The notes: generated by a model from the sequence alone, not told the origin. A stretch of DNA of 64,000 nucleotides from Strongylocentrotus droebachiensis (GCA_035222895.1 JAVYIG010002537.1:62001-126000), one strand, 5' to 3'; counted from the stretch's first letter, positions 35,700 through 48,179 are shown. Translations and numbers: made by a program.

Positions 35700-35930
35700 T
35701 GATGATAATTAAAGGAATTATGAAGAAGAAGATGATGATGATGATAATGGTGATGGTGATGGTGACAAATATGATGATGAGGAAGATGGTGATGGTGATG
35801 ATGATGATGATGATGAGGAAGGTGCTGATGGTGGTGATGATGGTAAAGATGATGATTATCATGCGGAGGGGGATGACAGTGATAATGATGAACTTGAGGA
35901 TCATGATCATGACGACATCCAATGATGACT
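35700..35930. repeat. (GAT)n-rich tract
   Basis: GATGATGAT and GGTGATGGT triplets. The Met/Ile-rich ORFs are artefacts. Confidence 0.88.
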
Positions 35931-35944
35931 ATTTTGGTGAAGAT

Positions 35945-37200
35945 GATTTGTATTTAATAAGGAATGATTAGATAGTACAGCGATTGGAAACATTAGTATT
36001 GAGCAATATATAAATATTACTATTATCATTGTTATTATTATTATTATTACATATCCAATTTTTAATTTCTATGTAGATTCTACAGACCATGCTCCGTAAA
36101 GCTCATATTTATCTTCATCTTTATGTCACGTTAATATTGTGACGTTGAAGGAGAGTGGAAACAAATCAATCTAAGACACTAAAATGCGGATAATAATATA
36201 ACTCCACTATACTAAGGAAATTGCTTTAGTTTTCGCAATTCATTAATGCTGGATTTTGTTCTTCTTCTCGTATTTGCAAAATTTCGTTGGTGTTCGCTCT
36301 CATTGTAATATGGAGGATAAGTTTATTATTAAGAAGTGAAATACACGTAGATGAATAAATGAGTCAACAATTTAAATAAACACATACATAACCAAATAAA
36401 TATATCAGCAAATAAATAAACACATAAATAAATAATTGGTAAATAATGTCAATAAACTTGAACACATTGGAGAACGAGAGCGTCTATTGTCATTCTCATA
36501 TCAGTTATGATTATTTTAAAATCTGATTTGGTTTTTCAATTTCAATTACAACTTTATTACACAAATTCAAACCGTATATAAAACATTACACTTTACATTA
36601 AAGTACTTACAGAAAAATAAGCTCATGTGTAAAAATACACCCCAAAAATTAAGAAAAGGGGTATATAGGCATGATTTGTCGAGGACAAACGTTCGGTGAC
36701 CTTTTTTATTTGCAGGTTACAGTTTTTAGCATAGGTTCTCCTTCAGTTTGTAGATAATATTCGTAATGAACGATGACAAAGAAAGGTCATATAATTTGTA
36801 TAAAGAGGGCATGACCCATTCGATTGTTTGTGTACCCCCTTTGCCAATTTACCTACCTGATTACGCTTTAAAGATGATTACTGGTAGTGCGACTGTATTA
36901 ACAGTAAACGAAATGATCAAATGAAAACAAATTGACACGATTTATATAAAGCTGAAGATGTAATTGGTATACATGGGACTACAAGCACACGTGGCCGTGA
37001 AAGCCTGATCCAGCGTTTTTTGCTCTTTCTCGTCATATCTTTAATATGAGGGCATGTTAGGAGAGATGCATCTTCAAGGGACATTTTTATTATGACTCTG
37101 TCTTCAATGCTGACGTACAATAATGAATTCCAAAGCTCCTAAATTTGTCTTTATCTTTAAATGAACTCAGTCTGGGCTTCGTTTTAACACGATTAATCAA
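35945..37200. other. Intergenic, no supported gene
   Basis: AT-rich, with an AAATAAATA-rich patch at about 36340-36440. Confidence 0.5.
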
Positions 37201-37205
37201 TTTAT

Positions 37206-38075
37206 AGATATGACACAACTTTTCGGCCAGTTGCTAAATGATTGTACTTTAATCAACAGGGCTATGGCGTGCATGGACCAATCTAAGTGATTTTAACGAT
37301 AAGAGAACCTATTTTATGAAAAAATAGTTTTCCGATATTATGCTCATAATAATGTTTGGATCATGGCTTTTTTTGTTTTTCTTTGTTACAGCAACTCCTT
37401 CTTCCTCGTGTCACTTTTTTGATATTATTAATAGATATGAAACACTTGTTCGTCGCTAATTGATTGTACTTTAACCAACATGGCTATGACGTGCATGGAC
37501 CAACCTAAGTGAAGTAAACGATAAGATAACCTATTTATGAAAAACAGTTATCCGATATTATGTTCATCATAATGTTTGGATCATGGCTTTTTTGTTTTTC
37601 TTTGTTACAGCAACTCCTTCTTCCTCGTGTCACTTTTTTGATATTATTAATAGATATGACACAATAATTGTTCGTCGCTAAATGATTGTACTTTAATCAA
37701 CATGGCTATGGCGTGCATGGACCAACCTAAGTGATTTTAACGATAAGAGAACCTATTTATGAAAAACAGTTTTCCGATATTATGCTCATAATAATGTTTG
37801 GATCATGGCTTTTTTTGTTTTTCTTTGTTACAGCAACTCCTTCTTCCTCGTGTCACTTTTTTGATATTATTAATAGATATGAAACACTTGTTCGTCGCTA
37901 ATTGATTGTACTTTAACCAACATGGCTATGACGTGCATGGACCAACCTAAGTGAAGTAAACGATAAGATAACCTATTTATGAAAAACAGTTATCCGATAT
38001 TATGTTCATCATAATGTTTGGATCATGGCTTTTTTGTTTTTCTTTGTTACAGCAACGCCTTCTTACTTGTGTCAC
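37206..38075. repeat. Tandem repeat of four about 220-bp units in ABAB order
   Basis: Units begin near 37208, 37434, 37652 and 37875 with AGATATGA. All contain TTTGGATCATGGCTTTTT and TTACAGCAACTCCTTCTT (the last as CAACGCC). Units 1 and 3 share GTGATTTTAACGATAAGAGA, while 2 and 4 share GTGAAGTAAACGATAAGATA. The order shows a dimer that was duplicated as a whole. Confidence 0.9.
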
Positions 38076-38089
38076 TGATTATGGTGAGA

Positions 38090-38735
38090 ATTGCAAAATA
38101 TTATTCACGTCATTGTTTTATTCTATTCGAGTATTTTGCGAATTGTAAAACAAAATAAAGGAAAAATGAAATGTACATGCATAAAATTATGATATAATTT
38201 TGACGTCATTTTGTTTTTCATTGTTCTAAATGTTAAAACAATTAAATCTCATTCTTTAACAGATACTTTTTAATTAAAACAAAAATTATGTCATTTAAAC
38301 TTTCAAATATAATTTCAAACATGTCATGATGACTGAATGCACAATAAATTGAAATGTTTTCATTAAGCTATCGAAATTATAGGCGTATAGTTACGGATCT
38401 ATAAAAAAAGAACTTAGACGACCCCAAATCGTTTCATTAAATTAGTCGTTTTTATGACATAATATTTGTGTAGCTTTATTTATTGCGTACCGAATGCACA
38501 CTGCCAACTTTTATCACATCATAAACCCTTCACATTTCTATTCTTGGCTCGTGTATTAAAACAAATAAAATGTTCAAAATGAGGCCTCTCCATAAATCTG
38601 ATCACGATATATCAATGTTTTACACCCCGGAAACTGCCTGACATTCAGATTTTATTTTATTTTATGTGTTAAGCTCAAACTATACAAAGAATCAAAATAT
38701 GGTGTAACATGAAGACAAGGAAAAAACAACGATAT
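38090..38735. other. Intergenic, no feature seen
   Basis: AT-rich sequence between the ABAB array and the large foldback. Confidence 0.5.
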
Positions 38736-38738
38736 ATT

Positions 38739-39671
38739 ACACTGTCGCTCATAAAGGTGGAATATTTTAGTTTTATCCCAATTCATGGAATTATTTTAAA
38801 AATTATTTAAAAATAATAGATCTAGATAATAGTATACATTCTCAGATTTTATTGAATAATAATTTGCCAATGTGTGTTTTGCGTGACTGCTAAAGCATGT
38901 GTATGCTACTATGCTTATCAACTAGGGGACCTATGCCCTTAAGTCATAAATGACAGTAATGAGGATTAATGCCCCACAAAAGGGCACTAATATAGCACAT
39001 CGACACGGTTTTGATCCTGGGGCCTCACAGTTACGAGGCCATTTCTTTGTCACTGAACCATGAATGTACGCATCGGGGGCTAGGGTAGGGGGCAGTTTCC
39101 ACAATTAAAAAAAAACACAGAAAATGCAATAAATTTTCAATAATTTATTGCATTTTACCCCGGTTCCCAACATAAAAAAATCTTCTGTGTGCTCATGCCT
39201 TGAGCCATAATGCATGGCCGTCCAGAGGATTTTTTTATGTTGGGGACCGGGGTAAAATGCAATAAATTATTGAAAATTTATTGCATTTTCTGTTTTTTTT
39301 TAAATTTATGGAAAGTGCCCCCTACCCATGCCCCCGCTGCGTACAGCCATTGTTAAGTGACAAAACAATGGCCTTGTAACTGTGAGGCCCCAGGATCAAA
39401 ACCGTGTCGATGTGCTATATTAGTGCCCTTTTGTGGGGCATTAATCCTCATTACTGTCATTTATGACTTGAGGGCGTAGGTCATCTAGTTAATAAGCATA
39501 GTAGCAGACAAAATGCTTAGCAGTCCCGCAAAACACACATTGGCAAAATATTATTCAATAAAATATGAGAATGTATACTATTATCTAGATCTATTATTTT
39601 TAAATAATTTTTAAAATAATTCTATAAATTGGGATAAAACTAAAATATTCCACCTTTATGAGCGACAGTGT
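38739..39671. repeat. Large foldback (palindromic) element with SINE-derived arms
   Basis: The left arm from ACACTGTCGCTCATAAAGG (38739) and right arm ending CCTTTATGAGCGACAGTGT (39671) are near-identical inverted copies of about 445 bp around a loop of about 43 bp (39184-39226). Each arm carries a tRNA-SINE-like body (GTGCCCTTTTGTGG, TTAATCCTCATTACTGTC) also seen at 4097-4215. A smaller inverted repeat (GCAATAAATTTTCAATAATT) lies near the inner end of each arm. No coding capacity. Confidence 0.9.
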
Positions 39672-39674
39672 ATA

Positions 39675-40780
39675 TCACCAAAAAACAACAACATTAAAAT
39701 GATCCATTAAAGATCGAGAGCCTATTTACAATATTAAAGATCATATTTAGAGCATCTGTTAGTATTAAACATGTTGAATATTTGCGTGCTGATGTAAAAT
39801 ATTTGCAGCTCTGTTTATCAACACTGAGAATAATATATCTCGAAACAAAGACACTCTCAGGTATATTCACAAATAATTCAGCGCCTTCTTATAACATCAA
39901 AACCTATTCTTACAAAGACGATAACAGAAAAGGAATAGGATAAACATTCTGAAATCAGTTCAATGATGATGAAATATATTCTGAAACAATCAATAACCTA
40001 GCTATCAAGACAATTTTATCGGCAAAAGTAGGTAATGTAGAATTAAGGAATCTGTGTCTGTGGTGACGCGCGCCCTTAGCTTGGGTATATCCCTATCGGA
40101 TATTCCAGCCAGACTTCCGGGCTGATCTCTGCGGATCATCTGGGGTATCATGCGATGAAACATTAGCTAGTCCCGCGTCATGACAATCGTGTGGGATTAG
40201 CGCATGGAGGAGGTTAGCCGAGATTCCCTCCGAAACGTTAGCCACTTTGAAAAGGTCACAATGTTAGATAATGCATGTGTAGGGAATTCCTGTCAGCTCC
40301 GACTTTAAGGCCTCTCTTGGATGCTGGCATCGTGGAGAAAATAGCATTCTTACGGAAAGGAAGCCTTTTTTTAAACAGAAGAGACATGACGAGCTTGCTC
40401 ATTTCCTTGGCATTTTGTTGAACCTTATAGGCTACTGTTGAAGCTCTGTAACCTTATTTATGTTCATTAATTCATAATTATATGCAAATAATAACTTTTA
40501 AATGTCCAGTTATTTGTTTGTTTGTTTAAAACAACCTCTATAAAGTTCCAACAAACGACAATTGTATTATGTATATCAATATCTCGTCCACCGCAGAGCA
40601 AAGATGACCGCTTAAGAAATCCAATAAATAATAATAATAATAATATCGAATATTAAGATTATGTTTAGTTAGGTGGTGAGTGGGTACATAGATGACTGTA
40701 ACAATTGGTAAGGCCACTCCCCATTTTAATAAAGTACCTAATATTCTGTCTAATGATATCTTATTTATAACTCTGCTGCC
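39675..40780. other. Intergenic, no supported gene
   Basis: A GC-richer patch at about 40060-40260 (GATATTCCAGCCAGACTTCC region) interrupts AT-rich sequence; I could not assign it. Confidence 0.45.
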
Positions 40781-40785
40781 ACCAA

Positions 40786-41545
40786 TGATTAGGACACTGC
40801 TATCCTTTAAATTTCACAGAGAGGACTTACGTTACATATTCATAACTCCTGCAAAGTTCTACAGAATTTGATGTTGGCTACAGAAGGGAAACTCTACCTT
40901 TAAACAATGAAGCAATGAAACATGAAACAGAATTTGAGAACAAAGTAATGCATGTATATCGCGCCTGACCCACATTCGGTGCATGAGCCAACACATGGTG
41001 AGAACATTGTTTTGTGTTTCTCTGTCATTTCTAAAAGAACATTTAGTGTGTGGCATCAAAAAGAACTGTGGATGTTATCTTATCTTAAATGCCTTTTCAA
41101 ATATAGTTTACCCATCCCCAGCCGCCATTGTTCAGGCGCGCATTTTGTAATTAGCTCCCAGAGTATATGTGAATATAGGCAAGGCGGATCCAGGATTTTG
41201 TAAAAGAGGGGGCATCACAATATTCTGAAAATCTTCTGACAAGCCCTCCCATCCACCCCCCCCCCCCCCAAAAAAAAAAAGTTTAGTGATGGGTTTTACT
41301 CAGAAAGGGGGAAGGGGGGTGAATCACTGAAAAGTGTAAGGGTGCATTCTTGGAAAATTAAAGTATGGGGGGGGTATTCAACAGGGGGACGGGCCAGTTG
41401 CGCCCCCGCCTGACCGAATCCGCCAGTGAGTGTGGGTGTCTGTTGGGGAGCAATTATATTACCCCAAGGCTCGCAATTGGTGAAACTTCAGCATCAGTAA
41501 TATAACGATTTAATGGTCATAATGGATTCAAATTTGATCTAAATA
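40786..41545 (-). repeat. Duplicated block, inverted relative to 45050-45790
   Basis: Read on the minus strand it follows 45050-45790: TATTTAGATCAAATTTGAAT, TCCATTATGACCAT, a MITE, GCGCGCCTGAACAATGG, ACTCATGCACCGAATGTGGG, and the family 4 repeat start. Several small indels separate the copies. Confidence 0.82.
41184..41426. mobile_element. MITE with GGCGGATCCAGG end, copy 1
   Basis: Left end GGCGGATCCAGGATTTTGTA, right end GACCGAATCCGCCAGTG, with C and G homopolymers inside. It lies in the inverted duplicated block. Confidence 0.65.
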
Positions 41546-41549
41546 CCCC

Positions 41550-42795
41550 CCTGTGTGGCATTTATAAATAAATGAAGATATTCTGATTGATGGGGTTTAT
41601 TAGACCAAGAAGCCACCTTGGATAAACAAACATATTCAGCACAGTGTGATAATATATTATAATTGCCCTGACAAAGTCTTTGTGAATTACTTCCCCCAAA
41701 AGATGTCATATCAAGTGGCAAACCATTCTTCATTTTTTGTTATCAGCGCGGCTTTGGGATTTCTCTGTCCAATCCGTAAAGGCAATCGATTATCATTATT
41801 TGTTTTCTTTTCAACAGTTTTTGTTATTGATTTCAAACAATGAAAATCAATCATAGAAATATAATATAGTTGTTTTTCATCTTGACATGATTCAAAACAT
41901 TTTCATTACATAGATTGTACGATTGATGGAGAAAAAATGAAATCAGTTGTAACACAAATATCCCCATCCAACCAAACACACTACTACCCCCGCCCCACCA
42001 TTCGACACAATGAAATGATATGAACAGATCAATGACAGTTGGAGCAAAATACAATATCAAATAAATTGTGAAATGTTGAAGTTGCGATAAATCAAACACC
42101 AATTGGCAACTCTGTCACGTACCTTATACGGTGCTCCTATTGCTCTGTACTAAAATAAATCAGAAATTTATATCTTCTTTAAGGAAAATGTTCAATCAAA
42201 CATGCACCCTAAATATAGTTATTGCAAATATGTTTTTATACAACCCCTGTGGGTAACAAATCTATTACTTCATCAAAGAGTAAGAAAATAAAATGTATGA
42301 CATTTTATGTACAGAGCAAGTGAGAGAGGAGCTCGCAAGATACGTCTCAACGTTTCCAATTTGTTCTTCATTGGTTGCAACTTCAGAAATTCATAACCTG
42401 AATATTTTAATCGAATTTTGCTCAAACTTTCACTTATTAACTGCTTCTCTCATTGTTGTGCTTTTATTAAAACCTACTAAATATTAGTATGGACTTACAC
42501 TTTCTTACAACTATAAAATCTGCCTGCTCGTCGTCGATTCTTTCATTAGACTCTGCTTAAACTACTAATGTACTGAAAATTGCATATGAGTGGGAGAAAG
42601 GGCAATATTAGGGCAATATAAACATCGTTGGAAAGAAAGTGGGGTCAGGAGTGTAAATACTATTATCTTTTTAGCTGCGATTGAATTATTTATATTTATT
42701 TCCAACGAATGATACATGTCATTAAAACAAAGATACTAGTTTTCAATACGCCAAACTGACCGGGGCAAGTTCTTTTTTTATCCGATCAAACCTTC
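41550..42795. other. Intergenic, no supported gene
   Basis: AT-rich; the small ORFs have no recognisable domain. Confidence 0.5.
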
Positions 42796-42797
42796 TA

Positions 42798-42997
42798 TCT
42801 CTCTAAAAAAAAATCGAGTGATCACGGACGTCACTCCTCTGGAGAGTGAAAATGTAGTGAAAATAGAGTGAACATTCACTCTTTTCTTCTTAGAGAGCAC
42901 TCTAAAATCAATTGATTTTCACTCCTAAACAAGTGATCACGGACGTCACTCCCAAGAAAGTGAAAATAGAGTGAAAATTCACTCTTTTTTTTAAAGA
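42798..42997. mobile_element. MITE-like element with two internal hairpin units
   Basis: Ends ATCTCTCTAAAAAAAAAT and TTTTTTTTAAAGAGAGAT are complementary. Inside, a unit with GAGTGATCACGGACGTCACT and GAGTGAAAATTCACTCTT occurs twice (about 42814-42893 and 42930-42990). Confidence 0.7.
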
Positions 42998-43029
42998 GAG
43001 ATATACGCCTTTAATTTAACGTACCATCT

Positions 43030-43107
43030 CCTCTTTTCTCTTTCTTTCTCTCTCGCTCTCACTCTCTCTCTCTCTATCTCTCTCTCTCTCTCCCTCTTTA
43101 CCCCCCC

Positions 43108-43144
<37 letters not shown>

Positions 43145-43145
43145 A
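43030..43145. repeat. (CT)n and (TA)n microsatellites
   Basis: CTCTCT runs with a CCCCCCC interruption, then TATATATATA. The Arg/Glu ORFs are artefacts. Confidence 0.9.
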
Positions 43146-43674
43146 TATAATGTATACCTATGAGTATTATGATACCCCACATTCATGTTTTTATAAACAT
43201 GCACATTCGCCCACACACACACAAACAAACACTATTCTTCCCTATTTTCATTCTCCATACCTATTTCTCACATCAATTGTGTTCATATCAGATCAAAACG
43301 TATTCCACGCAATGTTTGGACTCTCTGAATTCAGAAATAAATAATTCTGTGCTTTTCTTGAAATATCAATTTTTTCTTCAAAGAATAATTCTTAGTGGGT
43401 GTTTTCTGTTGAGGACTACGCAGTTTTTCAATTGTTTTATTAAGCAGTGAAAGAAAATGGACTAGAGTGTTGCCTCTGACTCTGAGCGATCAATAACATT
43501 TTCTTTAAAATCCCCGCTAGCGTGTGATGCGCCCATCCATCTTGTACACACGACTCTGGCTGTCTTGGACTGGCCTCCCGGCTCGCTAATTATTCATGAA
43601 TAAATTAAATATCACATTTCTCAGTGATATTGCTTTGTGGGTTCTTTGATGACAATATGGTGAGTGTGTGAGGA

Positions 43675-44448
43675 TTAAAGGAAACCTCACACCCAAAGAA
43701 TAAGTGCAGATATGCTAAAAAAGAAAGATGAGATGTATTCCTGCCTTTTGATGTACAATATCCCTTACGGAAAGTATACGAGATATATATTAATGATAAT
43801 ATTCTTGGCATGATGTGATACCTTTTAGCATGATATGGTAGCAGCCATTTTCTTGATAGCGTACCAGGCAAAACTTGTACATGTATCATGCACCAAGCTT
43901 TAGTTCGAAATACTTCTTATAATTGAACAACAAAACCTTTACTTTTCATTGAGGTAGAATCACAGCTGAAAAGGTAAACAATTATATTTGGTTAAAATAT
44001 ATATATATATAACAGGGGTGGAATTGTAACTCATTTATTTAAAAATGCTAAATTATAGCACTTGACAATTCTATTTCATTTATGCAAAACCTTCAACCCA
44101 GAAGAGCGCCAACTTATTTATGGAATTTTGCGTTATTACAATTGTTATACATAGGATAATAGCAGGTGAATGAAATACTTCATCACCACACACACACCTG
44201 CAGTAAGAAAGCATCCATACATTTGAATACATTTACTTGATAAACTACTTCACTATATAACACGTTATCAAGTAAATGGCAAAGCCCATGTCGTGCTTAA
44301 AACTGTATGGTAAGAATATCTTGCTTCATATCTCTCTCATACACTTTGGTGTGCATGGAAACAGTGGAATCTTGTAGATTCATATGCAAGAATGCAATAA
44401 ATCTCTCAGAACAACTAAATTTATTTCTTGGGTAGAGGTTTCCTTTAA
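43675..44448. mobile_element. 774-bp TTAA-flanked TIR element
   Basis: Left end TTAAAGGAAACCTCACACCC and right end GGGTAGAGGTTTCCTTTAA, TTAA at both borders. Inside is a second hairpin (CATTTACTTGATAA ... TTATCAAGTAAATG, 44228-44278). No transposase reading frame. Confidence 0.75.
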
Positions 44449-44748
44449 TTGCTCAGCTATGCCCTCGTATGACACACGCGCTTGATACAGTCAGTTCCTG
44501 AAAAGGAAACCAAAGTTTCCTACCAATTGTTAGAGATGTGAATACGTCCTGATAACATGTGTATTGATCATGAACGAGGTCAGTGGTCCTCTTTTATACT
44601 AAATTATACGACATTATTATGTAATGATGTTTTGTCAGCCACGGGTTAATGTGAAGAATTTCGTATGAATACTTCACAAGTCATGATACATGATGCATAT
44701 ACCATTTCAAAAGTATTTGGCGCAAAGAAGTAATGTACATGTATAATA

Positions 44749-44901
44749 GGGACTTTTAGATTTGCACGTCGACATAGTGGACTGCTACGTGTGACGTCCT
44801 TTTAAGGCACTGGCAGTGCCTTAAAAGGACGTAACAGTACACGGTCAAAGTGACGTCACAGGTAGCAGTCCACTATGTCGACGTGCAAATCTAAAAGTCC
44901 C
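44749..44901. mobile_element. Palindromic MITE with perfect 40-bp terminal inverted repeats
   Basis: The left 40 bp, starting GGGACTTTTAGATTTGCACG, and the right 40 bp, ending CGTGCAAATCTAAAAGTCCC, are exact complements. TA stands at both borders. The centre (TTAAGGCACTGGCAGTGCCTTAA) is palindromic too. The perfect ends suggest recent movement. A decayed relative is at 11468-11574. Confidence 0.88.
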
Positions 44902-45049
44902 TAATGTAATACGTTTAAGGACAACGCAACGGATGAACTAATAGACAAAAGGAAGATCAAGAGTTCGTTTCAGGTGAGAAAGACAAAAATCAGAGCTCAT
45001 TTTGGTATTAAAAATCATTGGCGATTGAGAAATATCATAATCACAGGTG

Positions 45050-45790
45050 GGTTATTTAGATCAAATTTGAATCCATTATGACCATCGAATCGCTATATTA
45101 CTGATGCTGCAGCTTCGCCAATTGCAAGCCTTTGGGGGTAATCTAATTGCTCTTCATCAGACACCCACACTCACTGGGGGATTCGGTCAGGCGGGGGCAC
45201 AACTGGCACCCCCCCCCCCCCTCCCCCTATTTTACACCCCCGGCATACATTGTTTTAAAGACATAGTGATTCACTCTTTTTCTTAGTAAAACCCATGTTT
45301 GGAGGGGGAATGGGAGGGCTTGTCAAAAGATTTTCAGGTAAAATAACCAATCAACACAACACACACTAATATTGTGATTCCACCTCTTTTACAAAATCCT
45401 GGATCCGCCCTGCCCATAATTTCATAGCCTACTCTGGGAGCAAAATGCGCGCCTGAACAATGGCAGCAGGGGATGGGTAAACTCTATTTGAATAGACATT
45501 CATCCAAAGTTCTTTTGATTTCATGCACTAATGCTCTGTTTGAAATGACAGACAAACACAAAACAATTTTTCTCACAATGTTTTGACTCATGCACCGAAT
45601 GTGGGTCAGGCGATATGCATGCATTACTTTTTTTCTTAAATTCTGCTTCATGTTTCATGCTTCATGCTCATTGTAATCCTTTTGCAGTCAACATCAAATT
45701 CTGTAGAACTTAGCAGGAATGATTTTGAATATGTCATGTATGTCCTATCTGTCAAATTTAAACATTAGCAGTGTCCTAGTATTCAAATTA
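45050..45790 (+). repeat. Duplicated block, partner of 40786-41545
   Basis: See 40786-41545. Here the block continues without a break into the rest of the family 4 repeat (to 46395), so this copy is the more complete one. Confidence 0.82.
45170..45410. mobile_element. MITE with GGCGGATCCAGG end, copy 2
   Basis: Ends CACTGGGGGATTCGGTCAGG and TCCTGGATCCGCCCTG. It is the duplicate of 41184-41426 within the larger block, so the insertion is older than the block duplication. Confidence 0.65.
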
Positions 45791-46395
45791 TGCAAGGAAA
45801 CCCGTTTACCTTCTAGACTTCACTGTCACACATTGTTGAGTGACTGACTAACATTTTTTTTCTCTGGTACTAACATACATAAAATGAGCTGTAACAGGTA
45901 CATGAGCATTTGTCTACATCAATAGACCAGTTCACGGTTAGCACATTACTGCAATGACCCCGAATATCCACAGATCTTCAAAAACATGAGAGGTCCCACT
46001 TTGTACATTTTGAAATAATCACTCATACAGCGATGGAGGTGCTATAAAAATAGCTTTTGTTACCCCTTTTCAAAGAATACTTCCACCTGTGTATCATGGA
46101 GTGCACTGCTTGTGCATTAATAAATAATGATAACATAACTTTCATGAGCACGTATCCAGTATTTCGTCTCCGTGTATTTCAAAATTTGTTCTGCAATGAC
46201 CTTTATCTGCTCATGCTCAGACTGTAACCATGAACTGGCTTATAACCCACTACTTAATGGCCAAAATTAAACTGATTGAATCTTTGTGCAAGACAAAACG
46301 TTCGACCATTCGGTAAACGGGTCTTCTAAATTAGTATTGTCTTCCAATTGCCGTTGGAATTTAACCTTTTCATTTTTTGGCCTGCAAATATGAGC
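45670..46395. repeat. Dispersed repeat, family 4, copy 2, with nested MITE
   Basis: Matches 4856-5378 but is split by the MITE at 45925-46240. Confidence 0.75.
45925..46240. mobile_element. MITE nested in the family 4 repeat
   Basis: Ends GACCAGTTCACGGTTA and TAACCATGAACTGGCT are complementary with a few mismatches. The paralogue near 5098-5105 has the uninterrupted sequence CATCAATAACCC, which defines the empty site and a short ATA or TA target duplication. Confidence 0.78.
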
Positions 46396-46399
46396 TTCA

Positions 46400-48170
46400 A
46401 TACCACTCCTAAAAAGAGAAATATTGCAAGTTTAAATACACTCGCAATTATCCTCAAAGAGAATTTGGAGTAGACTAACCGACGCACCCGGACGCGCCCG
46501 CATAAAAAAGGGCCCGCATGGGATCCGAGCCCGATTTGGGTAATTCCGTGACCGCGGTTTTATGTTATTCTTTATTTTCTTTATACAATGTATGTCTAAT
46601 GATCTACTCCTTATCAAGCCAGGTGAAGTTTTATTTCATGTCGATTTTATACATTCTAGCTGTACACAAAATATTCATCGTTTAATGGTACAGTTTAATC
46701 CTCCTCTTATGACACATTGAAAATAATCCTGACTTTGTACATGACAATTTGCTCATGGTATATACTCTTAAAAGTACATGTTTTGGGTAAACATTTGCAA
46801 GAGGATGATTATTATCTTTGGCCATTTTGTTTTGCCCAAGCTTGGGTAACATCTTTGCAATTGCGATTATTCTCTATCTTTTACCCTATAATTGGACAGT
46901 ATTATTACCCAAGTTGGTTTTTTTTTTAAAGATGCTCAAAGTTTGTCAGACACACAATATTCCCCTTGCTGTGTATGTTTTCGGCAAGCATTTTTCGGAA
47001 TCAATCATGAACAAGAAATGCTACCATGTACATATCTGTTCGCGTGATTATGATTCCGATTTTTAAACTCAACGGTATATAAATTAAAGTTAATGACAAT
47101 GTGGTGTATATATACGACAACACAGCCCTAAACATTGACACATTTAAAACATTTACAATGAGGAAAAAAGAGCACATCCATATCATATCAAAATTCTGAA
47201 ATCAAATTATTTCAAACTGAATTTCAACAGGCAGCAAGAAAGATAATAACTTTGAATTTTGGAGAGTGTAAACATGAACTGTTTCGGTTTTTCTCCCTTG
47301 AACATTATCATTTTGTTGACAAATTGTTCTCTTGCACCCTCATCTCAAATTTAACTTCAAGGATGTCCTATTTGGCAGTCATCTCTTCTTACTCCCGATC
47401 ACATTTCATTTTAAGTTCACTGGATTTAAAGCATCGATTACATGAATACTGTTGCATGGCGCACACAAGATTCGGTTCCCGAAGATGATAAAAATCAAAG
47501 GTCAAAATATAAGAACTACTCTGTAATCCGAGTCTTCTATTTGGCGTCGTAAGGCAGATAACAATTAAAAAATGACAGACATAATGATCTTTTCAAATGT
47601 TTTGCCTATTTGAGAAAAAAGAAAACTTTCATAATAACGTGAATAATCAGAAGCCATACGGACAAACACAAGGATGATCATGATGATTTAACCATACCAG
47701 ATAAACGTGACTCTTTAATGTCTTTTTAAAGGTTATTGTCTTTGATCAACATTCATATTCCTTTTTAAAAAAGGGTTAAAACTCAAAAAGTTGTCAAAAG
47801 CCTTTCATTTGGGTTGCATAATGGATACTATTTGTTGTTTTAAAAAAAAAATGTGCGAAAAATGGCCAATTTCCAAAGAGTATCTTTTCTCTCAATACAT
47901 AGATATAATTCACAATTAAAGACAAGAAGTTTTATAGTGATTTCTTAAACATACCTTTTTCAGAGATCCAGAGCTACAGCAGAAACTATGCAGATAAATA
48001 AATCTCACTATCCATAACAGCACAGTCAAATAGGTGTGTATATCACAGTCAGGCAGAATGCATCAGACAAGTATGAAAGCTAGCATGAAAGCCAAGTGAC
48101 TTTCGCTTTCATCCTCGATATGAGGATGCATCCACTGATGCAACAGGAATACAGGCGGGAAAAGAAAAGG
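46400..48170. other. Intergenic, no supported gene
   Basis: Mostly AT-rich, with a short CpG-rich patch at about 46470-46560. No convincing exon. Confidence 0.45.
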
Positions 48171-48179
48171 ATGCTATCA

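Noticed and set aside
35633..35971. Met/Ile-rich ORFs
   Set aside because: They are translations of a (GAT)n tract.
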